From contig NZ_AP012324.1 of assembly GCF_001025175.1 (NCBI RefSeq), positions 124,001-188,000 of the forward strand: 64,000 nucleotides of DNA. The letters are read 5' to 3'. Below the pieces are notes generated by a model. It was not told where the DNA came from and made no database searches. It worked only from the letters and a program-made list of their open reading frames with translations. How positions within the stretch are numbered: the first letter of the stretch is position 1; each line of letters starts with the position of its first letter. The translations under genes were made by a program, and so were the position numbers. The DNA comes from Bifidobacterium breve DSM 20213 = JCM 1192 (lineage in GTDB: Bacteria > Actinomycetota > Actinomycetes > Actinomycetales > Bifidobacteriaceae). Shown one piece after another: positions 7,434 to 17,873 of this stretch.

Positions 7434-9248
7434 CTACTTGATAACCCACGCAGAAGTGTCGGTGGGGAGCTGGCCGTCGGGGGTCAGCGGGCCGGACGTC
7501 AGCACGACGGAGCCTCCAGGCAGCTCCACCGGCTCGGTGCCGAAGTTGGTGATCGAGGTGAACGTGCGGCCACCAACCGCCGCGCGGGTGTAGGCCACCA
7601 CGTCCGGCCCCATATCCACCTGCTCAGCGGTGGTGTCACGCGTGGCGGTCAGCGACTCCTGACGAATCGCCAACGCCGCATGATACAGCGCGAGCATTGA
7701 ATCCGGGTCGGCCTGCTCCACGTCCACCGCGTAATCCTTGAACCACAACGGCTGCGGCAGGTGCGGGTCGGCGGCCGGCGTCACGCCCTCAGCGCGCGTA
7801 GCCGGCGAGAAGCCGAAGGAAGCGCCCGTGCCGAACTGGCCGGCGGCGCACAGCGGCACGTGGTTCTCGCCGGTGCCGTCATCGGCCGGGATCGGGCGGC
7901 TGAAATCAGCCAAGGTCGGTTCGTTTGCAGCGGTCCACGGAATCGGCACGCGGCAGCCGTCTCGGCCCTTGTCCATCGTGGCCTGAGCGGTGTGGAAAGC
8001 GGTCGGATCTTCCAGTCGATCCCACGGAATATCGGCCACTTCAAACAGGCCCAGCTCCTCGCCCTGATAGATATAGGCGGCGCCGGGCAGGCCGAGCTCC
8101 ATCAAAGCGGCGGCGCGGGCGCGGCGGGTGCCAAGCTCGCGATCCTCGGGATACGTGGTGCCGTTGCGCAGCAGCCAGTCGTGCGGCAGCTGGTGGTAAG
8201 GCGCGCCCTTGACCTGCGGTAGACCATAGCGGGAGGGGCTGCGCGGCACGTCATGGTTGTTCATCACCCACGTGGTGGTGGAACCGCCGGTTTCGGCAGC
8301 GGCCTTGAGACCCGCGGCGATGGCTGCGCGGAACTCATCGGCATACCAGCTGGCCTGCGCAAAGTCGAAGTTGAAGGACTGCCCCAGCTCATCCATCGAG
8401 GCATACAGGTGCTGGTGCTCGGGTACCACCCACGCCTCGGCCACGGCAAAGCGCGGCGGGTCGTACTCGTTGAACACCTTGCGCCATTCGCGGTAGATGT
8501 CGTGCACTTCGCGGCGGTCGAACAGCGGATGGCTGAAGTCGTGATTCAGCACGCCGACCACGCTGTATTCGCGGCCGAGCTCCTCCAGCGGCTTGGATTC
8601 AAGGTCTTTGGCCAGACCGTGCGCCACGTCGATGCGGAAGCCGTCGGTGCCGTGGTCGGACCAGAAGCGCAGGGTTTTCTTGAATTCCTCGTGGATGTCC
8701 GGGTTCTTCCAGTTGACGTCCGGTTGCGCCTTGTCGAACAGGTGCAGATACCACTGGCCGTCGGCCACGCGAGCCCAGGCCGGGCCGCCGAAGAAGGACT
8801 GCCAGTCGTTGGGCGGCAGTTCGCCGTGCTCGCCGCGGCCGTCGCGGAAGATGTAGCGGTCGCGCGCCGGGGAGCCGGGCTCGGCGGCGAGGGCTTCCTT
8901 GAAGAACACGTGCTTGTCGGCGGTGTGATTGGGCACGATGTCCACGATCACCTTGATGCCGGCCTCATGCGCGGCTTTGGCCATGGCGTCGAAGTCGTCC
9001 ATGGTGCCCAGTCGCGGGTCGACGTTGCGGTAGTCGATCACGTCGTAGCCGCCGTCCGCCAGATCGGAGGGGTAGAACGGGGAGAGCCAGATGGCGTCCA
9101 CGCCGAGGTTTTTCAGGTAGTCCATTTTCTCGGTAACGCCGGCGATGTCGCCGATGCCGTCGCCGTTAACGTCCTTGAAGCTGCGCGGGTAAATCTGGTA
9201 AACGACGGCCTGCTTCCACCAGTCGTCATTGAGGTTGTTGGCGGTCAT
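7434..9248 (-). CDS. GH13 alpha-glucosidase / oligo-1,6-glucosidase
   Basis: A 604-residue cytoplasmic glycoside hydrolase family 13 enzyme, the length typical of bifidobacterial alpha-glucosidases (Agl type) acting on isomaltose, panose, palatinose and short maltodextrins. The (beta/alpha)8 signatures are all present: DIVPNHTA near 103, GFRIDVAH with the nucleophile Asp207, FAVAEAW with the acid/base Glu271, and MNNHDVPR later. There is no signal peptide. The start was chosen at the ATG after AGAAAGGAATCGGC; the frame extends a further 58 codons upstream without a ribosome-binding site. A LacI-type operator lies 134 bases upstream and a LacI gene lies next on the same strand. The exact linkage preference cannot be read from sequence. 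Confidence 0.93.
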   Translation of the reverse strand: MTANNLNDDWWKQAVVYQIYPRSFKDVNGDGIGDIAGVTEKMDYLKNLGVDAIWLSPFYPSDLADGGYDVIDYRNVDPRLGTMDDFDAMAKAAHEAGIKVIVDIVPNHTADKHVFFKEALAAEPGSPARDRYIFRDGRGEHGELPPNDWQSFFGGPAWARVADGQWYLHLFDKAQPDVNWKNPDIHEEFKKTLRFWSDHGTDGFRIDVAHGLAKDLESKPLEELGREYSVVGVLNHDFSHPLFDRREVHDIYREWRKVFNEYDPPRFAVAEAWVVPEHQHLYASMDELGQSFNFDFAQASWYADEFRAAIAAGLKAAAETGGSTTTWVMNNHDVPRSPSRYGLPQVKGAPYHQLPHDWLLRNGTTYPEDRELGTRRARAAALMELGLPGAAYIYQGEELGLFEVADIPWDRLEDPTAFHTAQATMDKGRDGCRVPIPWTAANEPTLADFSRPIPADDGTGENHVPLCAAGQFGTGASFGFSPATRAEGVTPAADPHLPQPLWFKDYAVDVEQADPDSMLALYHAALAIRQESLTATRDTTAEQVDMGPDVVAYTRAAVGGRTFTSITNFGTEPVELPGGSVVLTSGPLTPDGQLPTDTSAWVIK

Positions 9249-9381
9249 GCCGATTCCTTTCTGTGCGTGCGTGATTGTGTGGCTCACGTGGTGTGTTGCG
9301 CCCGATTGCTGTGGGTTAGTGGTTATTGGGTTCAGCAGGACTCGAACTGCAACGGTGAACCCATGCTTGCTTATCACATTG

Positions 9382-9397
9382 ATGACAACGGTATCAT
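9382..9397. promoter_or_regulatory. LacI-type operator upstream of the alpha-glucosidase
   Basis: ATGACAACGGTATCAT is a near-palindrome with a central CG, the form of LacI-family operators. The same 16 bases plus GC recur at 10647-10662 in front of the neighbouring LacI gene, which makes chance unlikely. Confidence 0.75.
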
Positions 9398-9519
9398 GCA
9401 AATGATTTATGTGAAAGTACAAGCATCGGCGTTTCGTGGTGGTAACGTGGTCACGCTCACCTTAGTCCACACAGAAAAGACATTGAGGGCAGAGGTGGGA
9501 CGCGGTGCACCGTGCCCAA

Positions 9520-10551
9520 TCACCCCTGCGCGGGCACGGGCGCGGCAGGAGGCGCAGTGGTCTCACGCAGCACGAGCGGCGCGTCGGGCTGAATGAACGC
9601 CGGTTCAATCGGCTCGCCCGCAATGGCCTCCAACGCCATGCGCCCAGCGTCGGCACCCATGGCAAACGGATCCTGATGCATGGTGGTTAGCCCCACGGCC
9701 TGAGACATTTCAACGTCGTCAAATCCCACAATCGAAATATCCTGCGGCACGCGTTTGCCGTACTGGCGCAGGCGATACAGCACCGGCAGCGCCAGCTCAT
9801 CGTCCTCAAAACAGAATGCAGTGGTGCCGGCCGGGGCGGTCAGTACCGCGTTCAGAGCCGCGCTGGTCTCCGTTGCGCCGCGGGGCACCTGAAGGTTGGT
9901 CACGGTGAGCTCCGGGTGCGCGGCCTGCGCGTCCAGCACGCCCTGCAGTCGCGATTCGGCGCTATATCGCATATTGGTTTCGGCGGGAGTGCCGCCAACG
10001 AATGCGATGCCCCGATGCCCCAGCGCGATGAGGTGTTCGACGGCCGCGCGGGTGGCGGTACGATCATCAATGCTTACGCCGGAGTCGAACCCGTCCGTGG
10101 AAGGGATGTTAATGCCGATGATCGGCACATGCATATGCTTGAGGCGCTCCACCTCGGCCGGCTCGATGTTGAACGAGCTGACGATTACCGCATCTGCATT
10201 GCGGCGCACGGGCAGGTCCGCAAAGAAATCGTGACGCTCTTCGGCGTTGCGCATGGGGTAGGCCACGGTGTCATAGCCAGCAGGGCGCAGCACCGAGTCG
10301 AGCCCTGCAAAGATGTTCGCATTGAACCAGGTGGTGATGGTCTCGCTGGCCAGCAGTGCGATGCGGAACGACTGGCCGGACTTCAGCGCGGCGGCCGATC
10401 GGGAGATGGAATAATCGAGCTTTTCGGCGGCGGCCATTACTTTGTCACGAGTTTCAGGGAGTACCAGGTCGGGCTTGGCGAAGGTTCGGGACACCGTGGA
10501 TACGGAGACGCCGGCTTCCTTTGCCACCGCTTGAATGCTTGCTTTTGCCAT
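9520..10551 (-). CDS. LacI-family regulator of alpha-glucosidase (MalR-like)
   Basis: A 343-residue repressor. The N-terminal LacI HTH (SIQAVAKEAGVSVSTVSRTF) covers residues 4-23, the hinge has SRSAAALKSGQ, and the effector domain follows with FVGGTPAE and SIVGFDDVEMS near the C-terminus. The start follows AGAGGATAAAGACT. It lies upstream of the alpha-glucosidase on the same strand. Both genes share the operator ATGACAACGGTATCAT, so it probably represses both the enzyme gene and itself. It resembles the regulator at 28826-29851, including ITSWFN/ITTWFN and DLP(I/V)RRN(V/A)DAV, so the two are paralogues. The inducer is probably an alpha-glucoside, which is an inference. Confidence 0.9.
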   Translation of the reverse strand: MAKASIQAVAKEAGVSVSTVSRTFAKPDLVLPETRDKVMAAAEKLDYSISRSAAALKSGQSFRIALLASETITTWFNANIFAGLDSVLRPAGYDTVAYPMRNAEERHDFFADLPVRRNADAVIVSSFNIEPAEVERLKHMHVPIIGINIPSTDGFDSGVSIDDRTATRAAVEHLIALGHRGIAFVGGTPAETNMRYSAESRLQGVLDAQAAHPELTVTNLQVPRGATETSAALNAVLTAPAGTTAFCFEDDELALPVLYRLRQYGKRVPQDISIVGFDDVEMSQAVGLTTMHQDPFAMGADAGRMALEAIAGEPIEPAFIQPDAPLVLRETTAPPAAPVPAQG

Positions 10552-10646
10552 AGTCTTTATCCTCTGCTGCTGTGCGGATGCGTGTTGCCTTGTTCTTGTG
10601 TATGTTGCGCTGCGCCGTCGGTGTGTGCGTTTCGATTGTCATTGCT

Positions 10647-10662
10647 ATGACAACGGTATCAT
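10647..10662. promoter_or_regulatory. LacI-type operator upstream of the LacI gene
   Basis: It is identical to the operator at 9382-9397 over 18 bases (ATGACAACGGTATCATGC) and lies 96 bases upstream of the regulator start, which suggests autoregulation. The rest of the gap 10552-11279 holds no gene; it has a CCCCCC-GTAT-GGGGGG hairpin at 10894-10909 and the pilus promoter region. Confidence 0.75.
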
Positions 10663-11015
10663 GCCCGGTGGCGGTAATGCCGTCGATTGCTCGGCAGCGG
10701 GAATCTGCTTCGCGCTGCGTGACGTGTCGAAAGCGGCGGTGAGGAAATTCGCCGACATGGGGTGTGTTGTACATATTGACATCGTTTGCATAATAGCATG
10801 GGACAATTCGCTGTTGATTCCCGATGGCGGGGTCCTGGCCTCTGCCGTTCCCCTTTGAATAGATGGTAATGCATATGCATGCAATACGTAGATCCCCCCG
10901 TATGGGGGGTAAATGTTTTCGACACGCCGGCGTATAGTGTCAACATATTCAACGCATTTCCCCTTTTGCTATGCGGGAAGAGAACCCATACCCCCTTAAT
11001 TAGAGGGCATGCGGG

Positions 11016-11045
11016 TTGAAATAATGACAACCTTTGTAGTATGAT
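11016..11045 (+). promoter_or_regulatory. Putative promoter of the sortase-pilus operon
   Basis: TTGAAA (11016-11021) and TATGAT (11040-11045) are separated by 18 bases in an AT-rich island. The pilus tip gene starts 235 bases further on, leaving a long leader. Confidence 0.45.
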
Positions 11046-11074
11046 GTTGTGCACACGAGAGAAGTGATGCACGT

Positions 11075-11116
11075 CGAAGTCGACCAGTGGTAAGTGGTTG
11101 TTTGGAGTCGACTTCG
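11075..11116. promoter_or_regulatory. Perfect 10-bp inverted repeat in the pilus leader
   Basis: CGAAGTCGAC (11075-11084) faces GTCGACTTCG (11107-11116) across 22 bases. It lies downstream of the putative promoter, inside the untranslated leader of the pilus operon. It could be a repressor site or an RNA hairpin. Confidence 0.5.
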
Positions 11117-11279
11117 GGGAGGCCAAAAGCCAACGTGTGCAAAACCGATTTCGCTAATGAAGTGGGCATATTCCGCAAAGCTGCGTGCTCGCTCCACGAC
11201 CCGTGAGCATAACGAGCGCGCTGTAGCGATACGCCGATATCGACGCGTTAGACGACGGTTCGCCGGAGACGAGGAAAGC

Positions 11280-14200
11280 ATGATGATAGCGAGAAGTTTC
11301 GGGGGGGGGGGGCGAAATTCAAGGCTGCCGCCGCTGCCCTGCTTGCCGCTGCCGTGCTGGTGACGTCAACTGGCTCACTCGCATTTTCCAATAACAAACT
11401 TGCCTATGCCGCCGATCTGAGCGACGGCGCATTATGCACTCCGACCAGCCAGTCGATGGGCACTGAAGCAAATCCCGCAACTGAGAGGGATTCCGGCGTT
11501 GCCACTTGGGTTGGCGGCGATATGTATGTCGGTAAGAAGTCCGACAACCTGACCAATGCTGACGGTCCTGATGCTTCATATTCCGCAGAAGCCGAAGGCT
11601 TGACTGTGGTCAACGGCAAGCTCATGCTGCATCCTCAGAAGAATTCGTGGAACGGCCAGGGCTTTCGTTTCGGCGTTGCCGGCTTCGGTACGCAGTATCG
11701 TCCCGCCGAAGGCAGCACCGCATTGGTAGTTGGCGGCAATACCGGAACCGTAATGGATAGTGCCACTTCCACCGCTGCTGTGAAAGCGTGGAATAAGCCT
11801 GGTTTTATTGATGGACATTCGCACGTCGGCTCACTCTCCGGTAGCCAGTCGGATGTATGGGACAGGGGCGGCACGTCGTCGATTGGCAGCTATAACGGTG
11901 CTTCCGTCAACTGGCAGAAGGACAAGTCCGGGAATACTCAGAACCAAGACGCCGGCAATCTGACCAAAGTTTCAGTCAAGGCTACCGATGGCGGTGCCGC
12001 CACTGACAAAGATTTTTCGAAGGATACGTTCTATCAAGGGTATGTGGTCGACGATATCGTTAGCCCGCTGGCCAAGCAAAATAAAACCGGTACAGTGAGT
12101 TCAAGCATCTCCACGTTGTCTGAGCTCCCTCGCCATAAGTACAACTATTACAAGGAAGGCACCAACGCCGCTAGCGGCATATCTTACACTTTCAAATACG
12201 ACTACACCACCAAGTACGGTACCGGCCGCGGCATTGCTCCCACAACGTCGTACACCAATCGCGAAAAGCTCATCACGTTCACCGGCACGAACAATGCCAG
12301 CATGGAGGTATTCAATCTCGATGCCAGCATGCTCAGCGACACCGATGAGAATGGCACCCTCTACCGTGGCGTAGGTTTCGCCTTTACGAACATCGCCGAC
12401 ACTGCATCTGTCGTAATCAATGTGACCGGCAACGCCAGTAATATCTCGTTCCACAACGGTTGGCAGTTCTGGTGGAACGGTGCGGAAATCTCCGATGGCT
12501 ACTCCAACTACAACAACACCGACGAGTTGAAGAAGAAGTCGGCTGCATACGACAAAGCCTCCCAGAAGATTCTATGGAACTTCAGCAATACCGATAACCT
12601 CACCATCTACGGTGGCGTGGCCAATGAGGACGGTACGAACACCAATGCCGATAAAATTACCCAGGATGATGCCGCCGCCGCGATGATGGGCAGCATTATC
12701 GTCAGGGGCAACTTCGAATCGCATGTTTCCACCAACGGCCGTGTGTACACGGGTGGCGACTTCTCCATGTACAACCCGTACAAGGCATGGACGTTCAATC
12801 AAGCCGGTGCGAACGATGGTGATTCCGCCTCTGTGCTCGACATGGATCAGGAGCGTCACAACTTCCCGTGGAACGGTTCGTACACCGAGTCCTGTTCCGC
12901 TATCGCGTGGCAGAAGGCCGATGAAAGCGGCACCCTGCTCGGTGGCACGACGTGGGCTGTGTACGGTAAGTACGATGATGCCGCAAGCGGAAAGAACGCA
13001 CTGCTTACCGTGCAGGATAACGCGTTCTACGACAAGGACTCTGCCGATGGCCGGTTCACTGTGGAAGGTCTGAAGCCCAACGCAACCTACTACATCAAGG
13101 AAGTCTCCGCCGGCAACGATTACCAGCTGAATACGAACGTCTATTACGTAGCGACTGGGGACTCATCGGCAACGCCGGTCAATGTCACGCAATCGGTGAC
13201 AAAGACGGACGGTGCTTATACGTACGGCAGCGCCGACATGACCGATGGCAAGATCGTCAACAAAAAGAACGGCCATGAGGTTTCTTGGTCGAAGGTCGAT
13301 GCCGACACTAACAAGGAGCTTGCTGGCTCTGAGTGGCAGATTCAGCAGGTGAAAGATGGCGCGGCCACTAAGAGCTGGAACGTCACAGACAACACCAGCA
13401 AAGCAACCGGCGTAACGGTCAATCCGACCTCAGCCACGTTGGATTCTACCAATGGGTGGAAGACCGATTTGACCGCAGCCGTCGATCCGAAGGATGCCTT
13501 GCAAGAGGTTGCATGGACGTTCACCGATAAAGATGGCAATGCTGTCGATTCGTCCACTGTTGCGGTATTGACCCGTACGGGTAATCTGAAAACCACCGTC
13601 ACCGGTATCAGCAGCATTGATACCACTGTGTATGTGAAGGCATGCTCGGTCTCCAATCCTGAGGTGTGCAGCGCCCTGGTCACCATCAAGGTGAAAGCTA
13701 TGAGCGTCAAGGATTTCACCGTCAAGGATTCCTCGAACCGGACTGTTGAGAACAATTCCACCATCACCGCTGCTGCAGTGGATAGCACGCTGACGTTCAC
13801 CGCTTCCTCCACTCCGGCTGTCCCGATTACTTGGGAGTCGAGCAACAAGAGCGTGGCAACGGTTACTTCCAGCGGCGAGAACGGTCAGAAAGCAACCGTG
13901 ACGATGACGGGATTCGGCTCTGCGGTCATCACCGCGAAGGCCGGCGACAAGAAGGTTTCGTTCACGGTCAAGGTGCCGTCTACCACGGTGTACTTCAAGA
14001 AGTCGTTGATGAATTGGTCGAAGTACTACGTGTACTACAACGCTGGCAACAATAACTGGAAGTTCGTGGAGATGAGCCAGAGCTGCGGTGATTATGTGTA
14101 TGCCATATTGCCGAAGCAGTCGCCTGGTACGGAATTTTTGTTCCACGGTGACGATGAAAACACGAGCACCAACAAGTGGTACCAGGGGTCGAATAAGAGC

Positions 14201-15862
14201 GATTTCAAGTTCACGGGCAACGAAGTGCAAGTCGTGAACCTGTATAACGATTCACAGGTCTCCACCGCTCCGACCGGCTGCCCTGCATCTGCCGCAGCTG
14301 CTGCCCAGTCGAATGATGCGGCGGTGCTCAACGAGAACGCGACGCCCGCCGATGACCCGCAGCCCAGTGATGCTGACGGTGTTGCCGAAAACGCTATTGA
14401 CGATGGTGCAAAGGCCATTTCCTGCACGGCAGCCGACGGCGAGAACGGTCGGCCCGGCGTGAAGTGCGATATGGACACCGCGGCCGGCAAATTCAAGGTC
14501 GGTGGTCTGGATGCCGGCACGTACTGGCTCCATGAGACCACGGCTCCGGACGGATACACGATCAATAAGACCTTGTACCAATTCACGATTGATGCCAATG
14601 GCAACGTCACGTGGAACGGCGGTTGGGCCAGCGGCGAGGCGACTGGCGCCATCGATGAAAAGCTGAAGCCCGGTGACAACAACGCAATCTCGGACACCCC
14701 TACCGAAGTGATCTGGAACAAGGTCGACACCAAGGGCGGCAAACTTGCCGGTTCCCAGTGGAAGATCGTTGGTCCAAGCCCTGCAACGGACGTGTACTGC
14801 GTGGCCGACAACGTGACGGTTGATGCCAATGGCGCCACCACGCCGGCAGGCATCGAGTTCACAGGCTGCACTGGCGAAAAGCTGTCCGATGCCGCGAACA
14901 CCGCAGACGAGGCCGGCGTCATCACGGTCAGGGGGCTGCCGGTCGGCACGTACACGCTAACCGAGACTAAGGCTCCAGACGGCTACGTGGCAACAACCAC
15001 GGTCTACACGCTTACCATCTCTGACACCGAAGCTTCCACCGTTGTGGCTCAGACCGCGACCGATAGGCCCACGACCCGTTCTGGCGGCAATCGCGAAGCT
15101 GCGGCCAATGTCCCCAACGCTTCGGCTCCGGTGAACATCCAAATCCCGGTAAAGAAGAGCGTGAAATACACGTCGTGGCCAAAGGACAGCAACGGCAACT
15201 ACGTCAACTTCAACTTCAAGATTGAAGCGACCAAGTCGACTGTGGACGCGAACCCCGCCGCGCCGATGCCTGCCGAATGCAGTAGCAGCGACGCGACCAA
15301 GAATGACTGCACCATCTCCTTGGCTCCGAAGTCTGACGCTGATGATCTGTCCAACGTCATAGCCAAGTTCGGCAAGATGACGTTCACCGACGCGAACCTC
15401 GCGGCGGCAGCTGGCGACGCCAGCGACTACGCCAAGACCTACACCTACAAGATCACCGAGATTGTGCCAGATTCCGCCGACGCGGTGGAAAACCTGCGCT
15501 ACTCGAAGGCGGAGTACCAAGTCGTAGTCACGCTCAAGCAAGCCAAGGATTCCAGCGGAAAGCTGTCCGGCTTGTCCGTCTCCGCCACGATGACACGCAT
15601 CAAGGATGACTCCGGCAATGCCGAAGCTGGCGGCGGAAAGGTGATCGGCACATGGTCATCAACGTCCACCGGCAGCAGCGCCGGAACTGCCGTCGAAGCA
15701 ACCTTCGTGAACACCAAGGTGCTCACCGGCCTGCCCACCACGGGCGCCGACTGGACCGGACGCCTAGTGCTTCTGGTCGGCGACGGATTCATACTTGCTG
15801 GCGTTCTCATCGCCGGCGGATATCAACTGGCCAAACGTCGACGGGAGGAGGACTCCGACTGA
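11280..15862 (+). CDS. Sortase-pilus tip/adhesin subunit, frameshifted at a poly-G tract (phase OFF)
   Basis: Large LPXTG surface protein of about 1527 residues when in frame. The start ATG (11280, after GAGGAAAGC) is followed by MMIARSF and then a run of 12 G. With 12 G the frame ends at a stop by 11363. With 13 or 10 G it runs into KFKAAAAALLAAAVLVTS, a classical signal peptide ending AYA before ADLSDG. The downstream frame is then open to 15862. The N-terminal third looks like a choice-of-anchor-A adhesin domain, followed by SpaA/Cna-B isopeptide domains with E-box segments such as GTYWLHETTAPDGY and GTYTLTETKAPDGY. There are also Ig-like modules and a C-terminal LPTTG, hydrophobic helix and RRREE tail. 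The major pilin and sortase genes follow. Confidence 0.88.
11301..11312 (+). repeat. Poly-G (12 G) slipped-strand phase-variation tract
   Basis: Twelve consecutive G residues lie eight codons into the pilus tip gene, before the hydrophobic core of the signal peptide. The upstream and downstream frames differ by one base, so adding one G or losing two restores the full protein. Confidence 0.92.
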
Positions 15863-15966
15863 TTTTTCTCCCTAGGCCACTCGATTGGCCGCCTACCAAC
15901 ACTCATAACTGAATAACCAATATTCAACACAATCTTCTTCTCCATTTCAGAGAAAGGAAAAGAGAA

Positions 15967-17802
15967 ATGAACACCATATTCAAGAGGGTGATCTCCGGAG
16001 CCGCCGCTCTGGGCATCGCCGTCAGCGGTCTAGCCATAGGCGTCTCCACCGCGTATGCTGCGGATCCGGCCACCGGCAGCATCACCATCAACAAGTCAGA
16101 CGCTGGTCAGGTGGATCACAGCTTCGATGGCTGGCACCTGGCATCGTTGACCAACGTCACCAAGGATAGTACTAACAAGATCAACGGCTTCCTCATCGAT
16201 ACCGATGACAATATGGTCAGAACCATTGTTGCCGCGATGACTAGCGATCAAAAGGTTGCATACGAGAAAGACGCCAACTACTACAGCACCGACAACGCCG
16301 TCGCCAACCCGATGGGGTACTTGGTCGAGAAGGTATTTAAGGATAAATCTGGCAAGGCGCTGAGCGAGCTGACCAGCCCGTGGGGCGGCGATAGCTCCAC
16401 GCTGCGTGTGTTCGCCAAGTCGCTGTCCAAGGAACTTGCCAAGGTCGGTGCTCCCGCTGCCGATAAGACCGGTGACAGCGCACTGAAGACCGGTGAGAAC
16501 AAGGAACTCAAACAGGGCCTGTGGTTCCTCAAGGATGTCACGACCACGGATGACACCAAGGGTACCAACTCCATCCCGATCATCACGCCGACCACCTTCG
16601 ATGGCGCCGACAGCTGGGGCACGGTGACGCTGAAGAACACCACCCCGACCATCGACAAGAAGCTGGTTGATTCCAAGGACGACGGCACCTACAAGCCGAA
16701 CACTCAGCCGGATTACGCAGTTGGCGATGATGTCTACTATGAGCTGACCTCCACCGTGCCGGTCTACACCGGCTACGACATCGATCCGACGATGAAGGAC
16801 GCAACCAAGACCCGTATCTTCAAGATCAATGACACCGCCAGCAAGGCGCTGACCGTGTCCGCCGGCACCGTCATCGAATCTGTCAAGCTGACTCCTGCTC
16901 AGGGTACGGCCGTCACTCTGGTCAAGGACAAGGACTACACCGTTACCGTCGCTGGCTATGGCGATGTGAACACTCCTGACACCGATGCCTACAAGGGCGG
17001 ACACGTGACCACTATCGACCTTGGTAAGTACGTCAACAAGGCCAAGGGCTCTAAGTCCGCTACTGACGGCATCCTCGAAGGCGCCACCGTCACCGTGATC
17101 GTCAAGGCTAAGCTCAACAAGGATGCGCTGATTTCCGAGCCCGGCAATCTGCAGAAGAACCCGAACAAGGTCGACCTCGAATACTCCAACCACCCGGAAG
17201 AAGTGAACCACGCCCATAAGGTTCCTGGCCCGGAAGTGCCCGTGTATGCCTATAAGTTCGACATCTTGAAGACCGATAAGGCTGGTACCACTAAGCTGCC
17301 CGGCGCTAAGTTCACGATCAAGGCAGTCTCCGGTACCAGCAAGCACGACGGCAAGTACCTCGGTTCTTATGGCAAGGATGGCTGGAGCTACCTCGATAGC
17401 GAGCCGGCGGTCACTGATACCGATGGTGTGTTCACCACTGGCAAAGACGGTAAGATCAACGTCTCCGGCCTCGATGCCGGCACCTACGAGGTCCATGAGA
17501 TTGCACCGCCGGACGGCTACACCGCGATTAGTCTGCCGAAGTTCCAGTTCACCATCACGCCGACCGTCGGCGATGACGCCGGATGGAAGACCATCACCGT
17601 CGTGGCGCTGAGCCTCGCGAAGGGCGCCGACGAGCGTGCCTCGCTGTCCCAGGGCGGCAAGACGCTGAACATCTGGAACGCCAAGAACATCACCGAGCTG
17701 CCGAAGACCGGTGGCGCTGGTCTGGCCATGATTGTGGCCGTCGGCGCACTGTTCATCGCGGCCTCCGGTATCTTCGCCCTCCGCGCTCGCCGCAAGGCCT
17801 GA
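15967..17802 (+). CDS. Major pilin of the sortase-dependent pilus (FimA/SpaA-like)
   Basis: A 611-residue secreted backbone pilin. The signal peptide covers residues 1-31 (KRVISGAAALGIAVSGLAIG, then STAYA before ADPATG). Isopeptide-bond D1/D2-type domains fill roughly residues 35-440 and a Cna-B/SpaA domain lies at about 440-560 (FDILKTDKAGTTKLPGAKFTIKA, with the E-box GTYEVHEIAPPDGY). The sorting signal is LPKTG (578-582) plus a hydrophobic helix and RARRKA. I could not place a classical WxxxVxVYPK pilin motif; the VPVYAYKFD segment is the nearest. The ATG follows AGAAAGGAAAAGAGAA. Subunits should be joined by the sortase C encoded next. The gene is intact, unlike the tip gene upstream. Confidence 0.9.
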   Translation: MNTIFKRVISGAAALGIAVSGLAIGVSTAYAADPATGSITINKSDAGQVDHSFDGWHLASLTNVTKDSTNKINGFLIDTDDNMVRTIVAAMTSDQKVAYEKDANYYSTDNAVANPMGYLVEKVFKDKSGKALSELTSPWGGDSSTLRVFAKSLSKELAKVGAPAADKTGDSALKTGENKELKQGLWFLKDVTTTDDTKGTNSIPIITPTTFDGADSWGTVTLKNTTPTIDKKLVDSKDDGTYKPNTQPDYAVGDDVYYELTSTVPVYTGYDIDPTMKDATKTRIFKINDTASKALTVSAGTVIESVKLTPAQGTAVTLVKDKDYTVTVAGYGDVNTPDTDAYKGGHVTTIDLGKYVNKAKGSKSATDGILEGATVTVIVKAKLNKDALISEPGNLQKNPNKVDLEYSNHPEEVNHAHKVPGPEVPVYAYKFDILKTDKAGTTKLPGAKFTIKAVSGTSKHDGKYLGSYGKDGWSYLDSEPAVTDTDGVFTTGKDGKINVSGLDAGTYEVHEIAPPDGYTAISLPKFQFTITPTVGDDAGWKTITVVALSLAKGADERASLSQGGKTLNIWNAKNITELPKTGGAGLAMIVAVGALFIAASGIFALRARRKA

Positions 17803-17823
17803 GCGGACACGCCTGGATAGCTA

Positions 17824-17873
17824 AGGAACGGCGGCCAGCGCACCGCACTTACCCCTCGCAAACCGCCGTTCCT
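17824..17873 (+). terminator. Stem-loop between major pilin and sortase
   Basis: AGGAACGGCGG (17824-17834) and CCGCCGTTCCT (17863-17873) form a perfect 11-bp stem with a 28-base loop and no strong T-tract. It probably lowers read-through into the sortase gene so that more pilin than sortase is made. Confidence 0.6.

Noticed and set aside
8253-9596. 447-codon plus-strand ORF opposite the alpha-glucosidase
   Set aside because: Val/Gly/His-rich shadow; the minus strand holds a full GH13 enzyme with all catalytic motifs.
10535-11279. Small genes in the gap upstream of the pilus operon
   Set aside because: The ORFs there are Cys/Arg-rich with no ribosome-binding site; the sequence is better explained by operators and leader.
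11354-15862. GTG at 11354 as the true start of the pilus adhesin
   Set aside because: It has no ribosome-binding site and would cut the signal peptide in its hydrophobic core; the ATG at 11280 with the G-tract shift restores a complete signal peptide.
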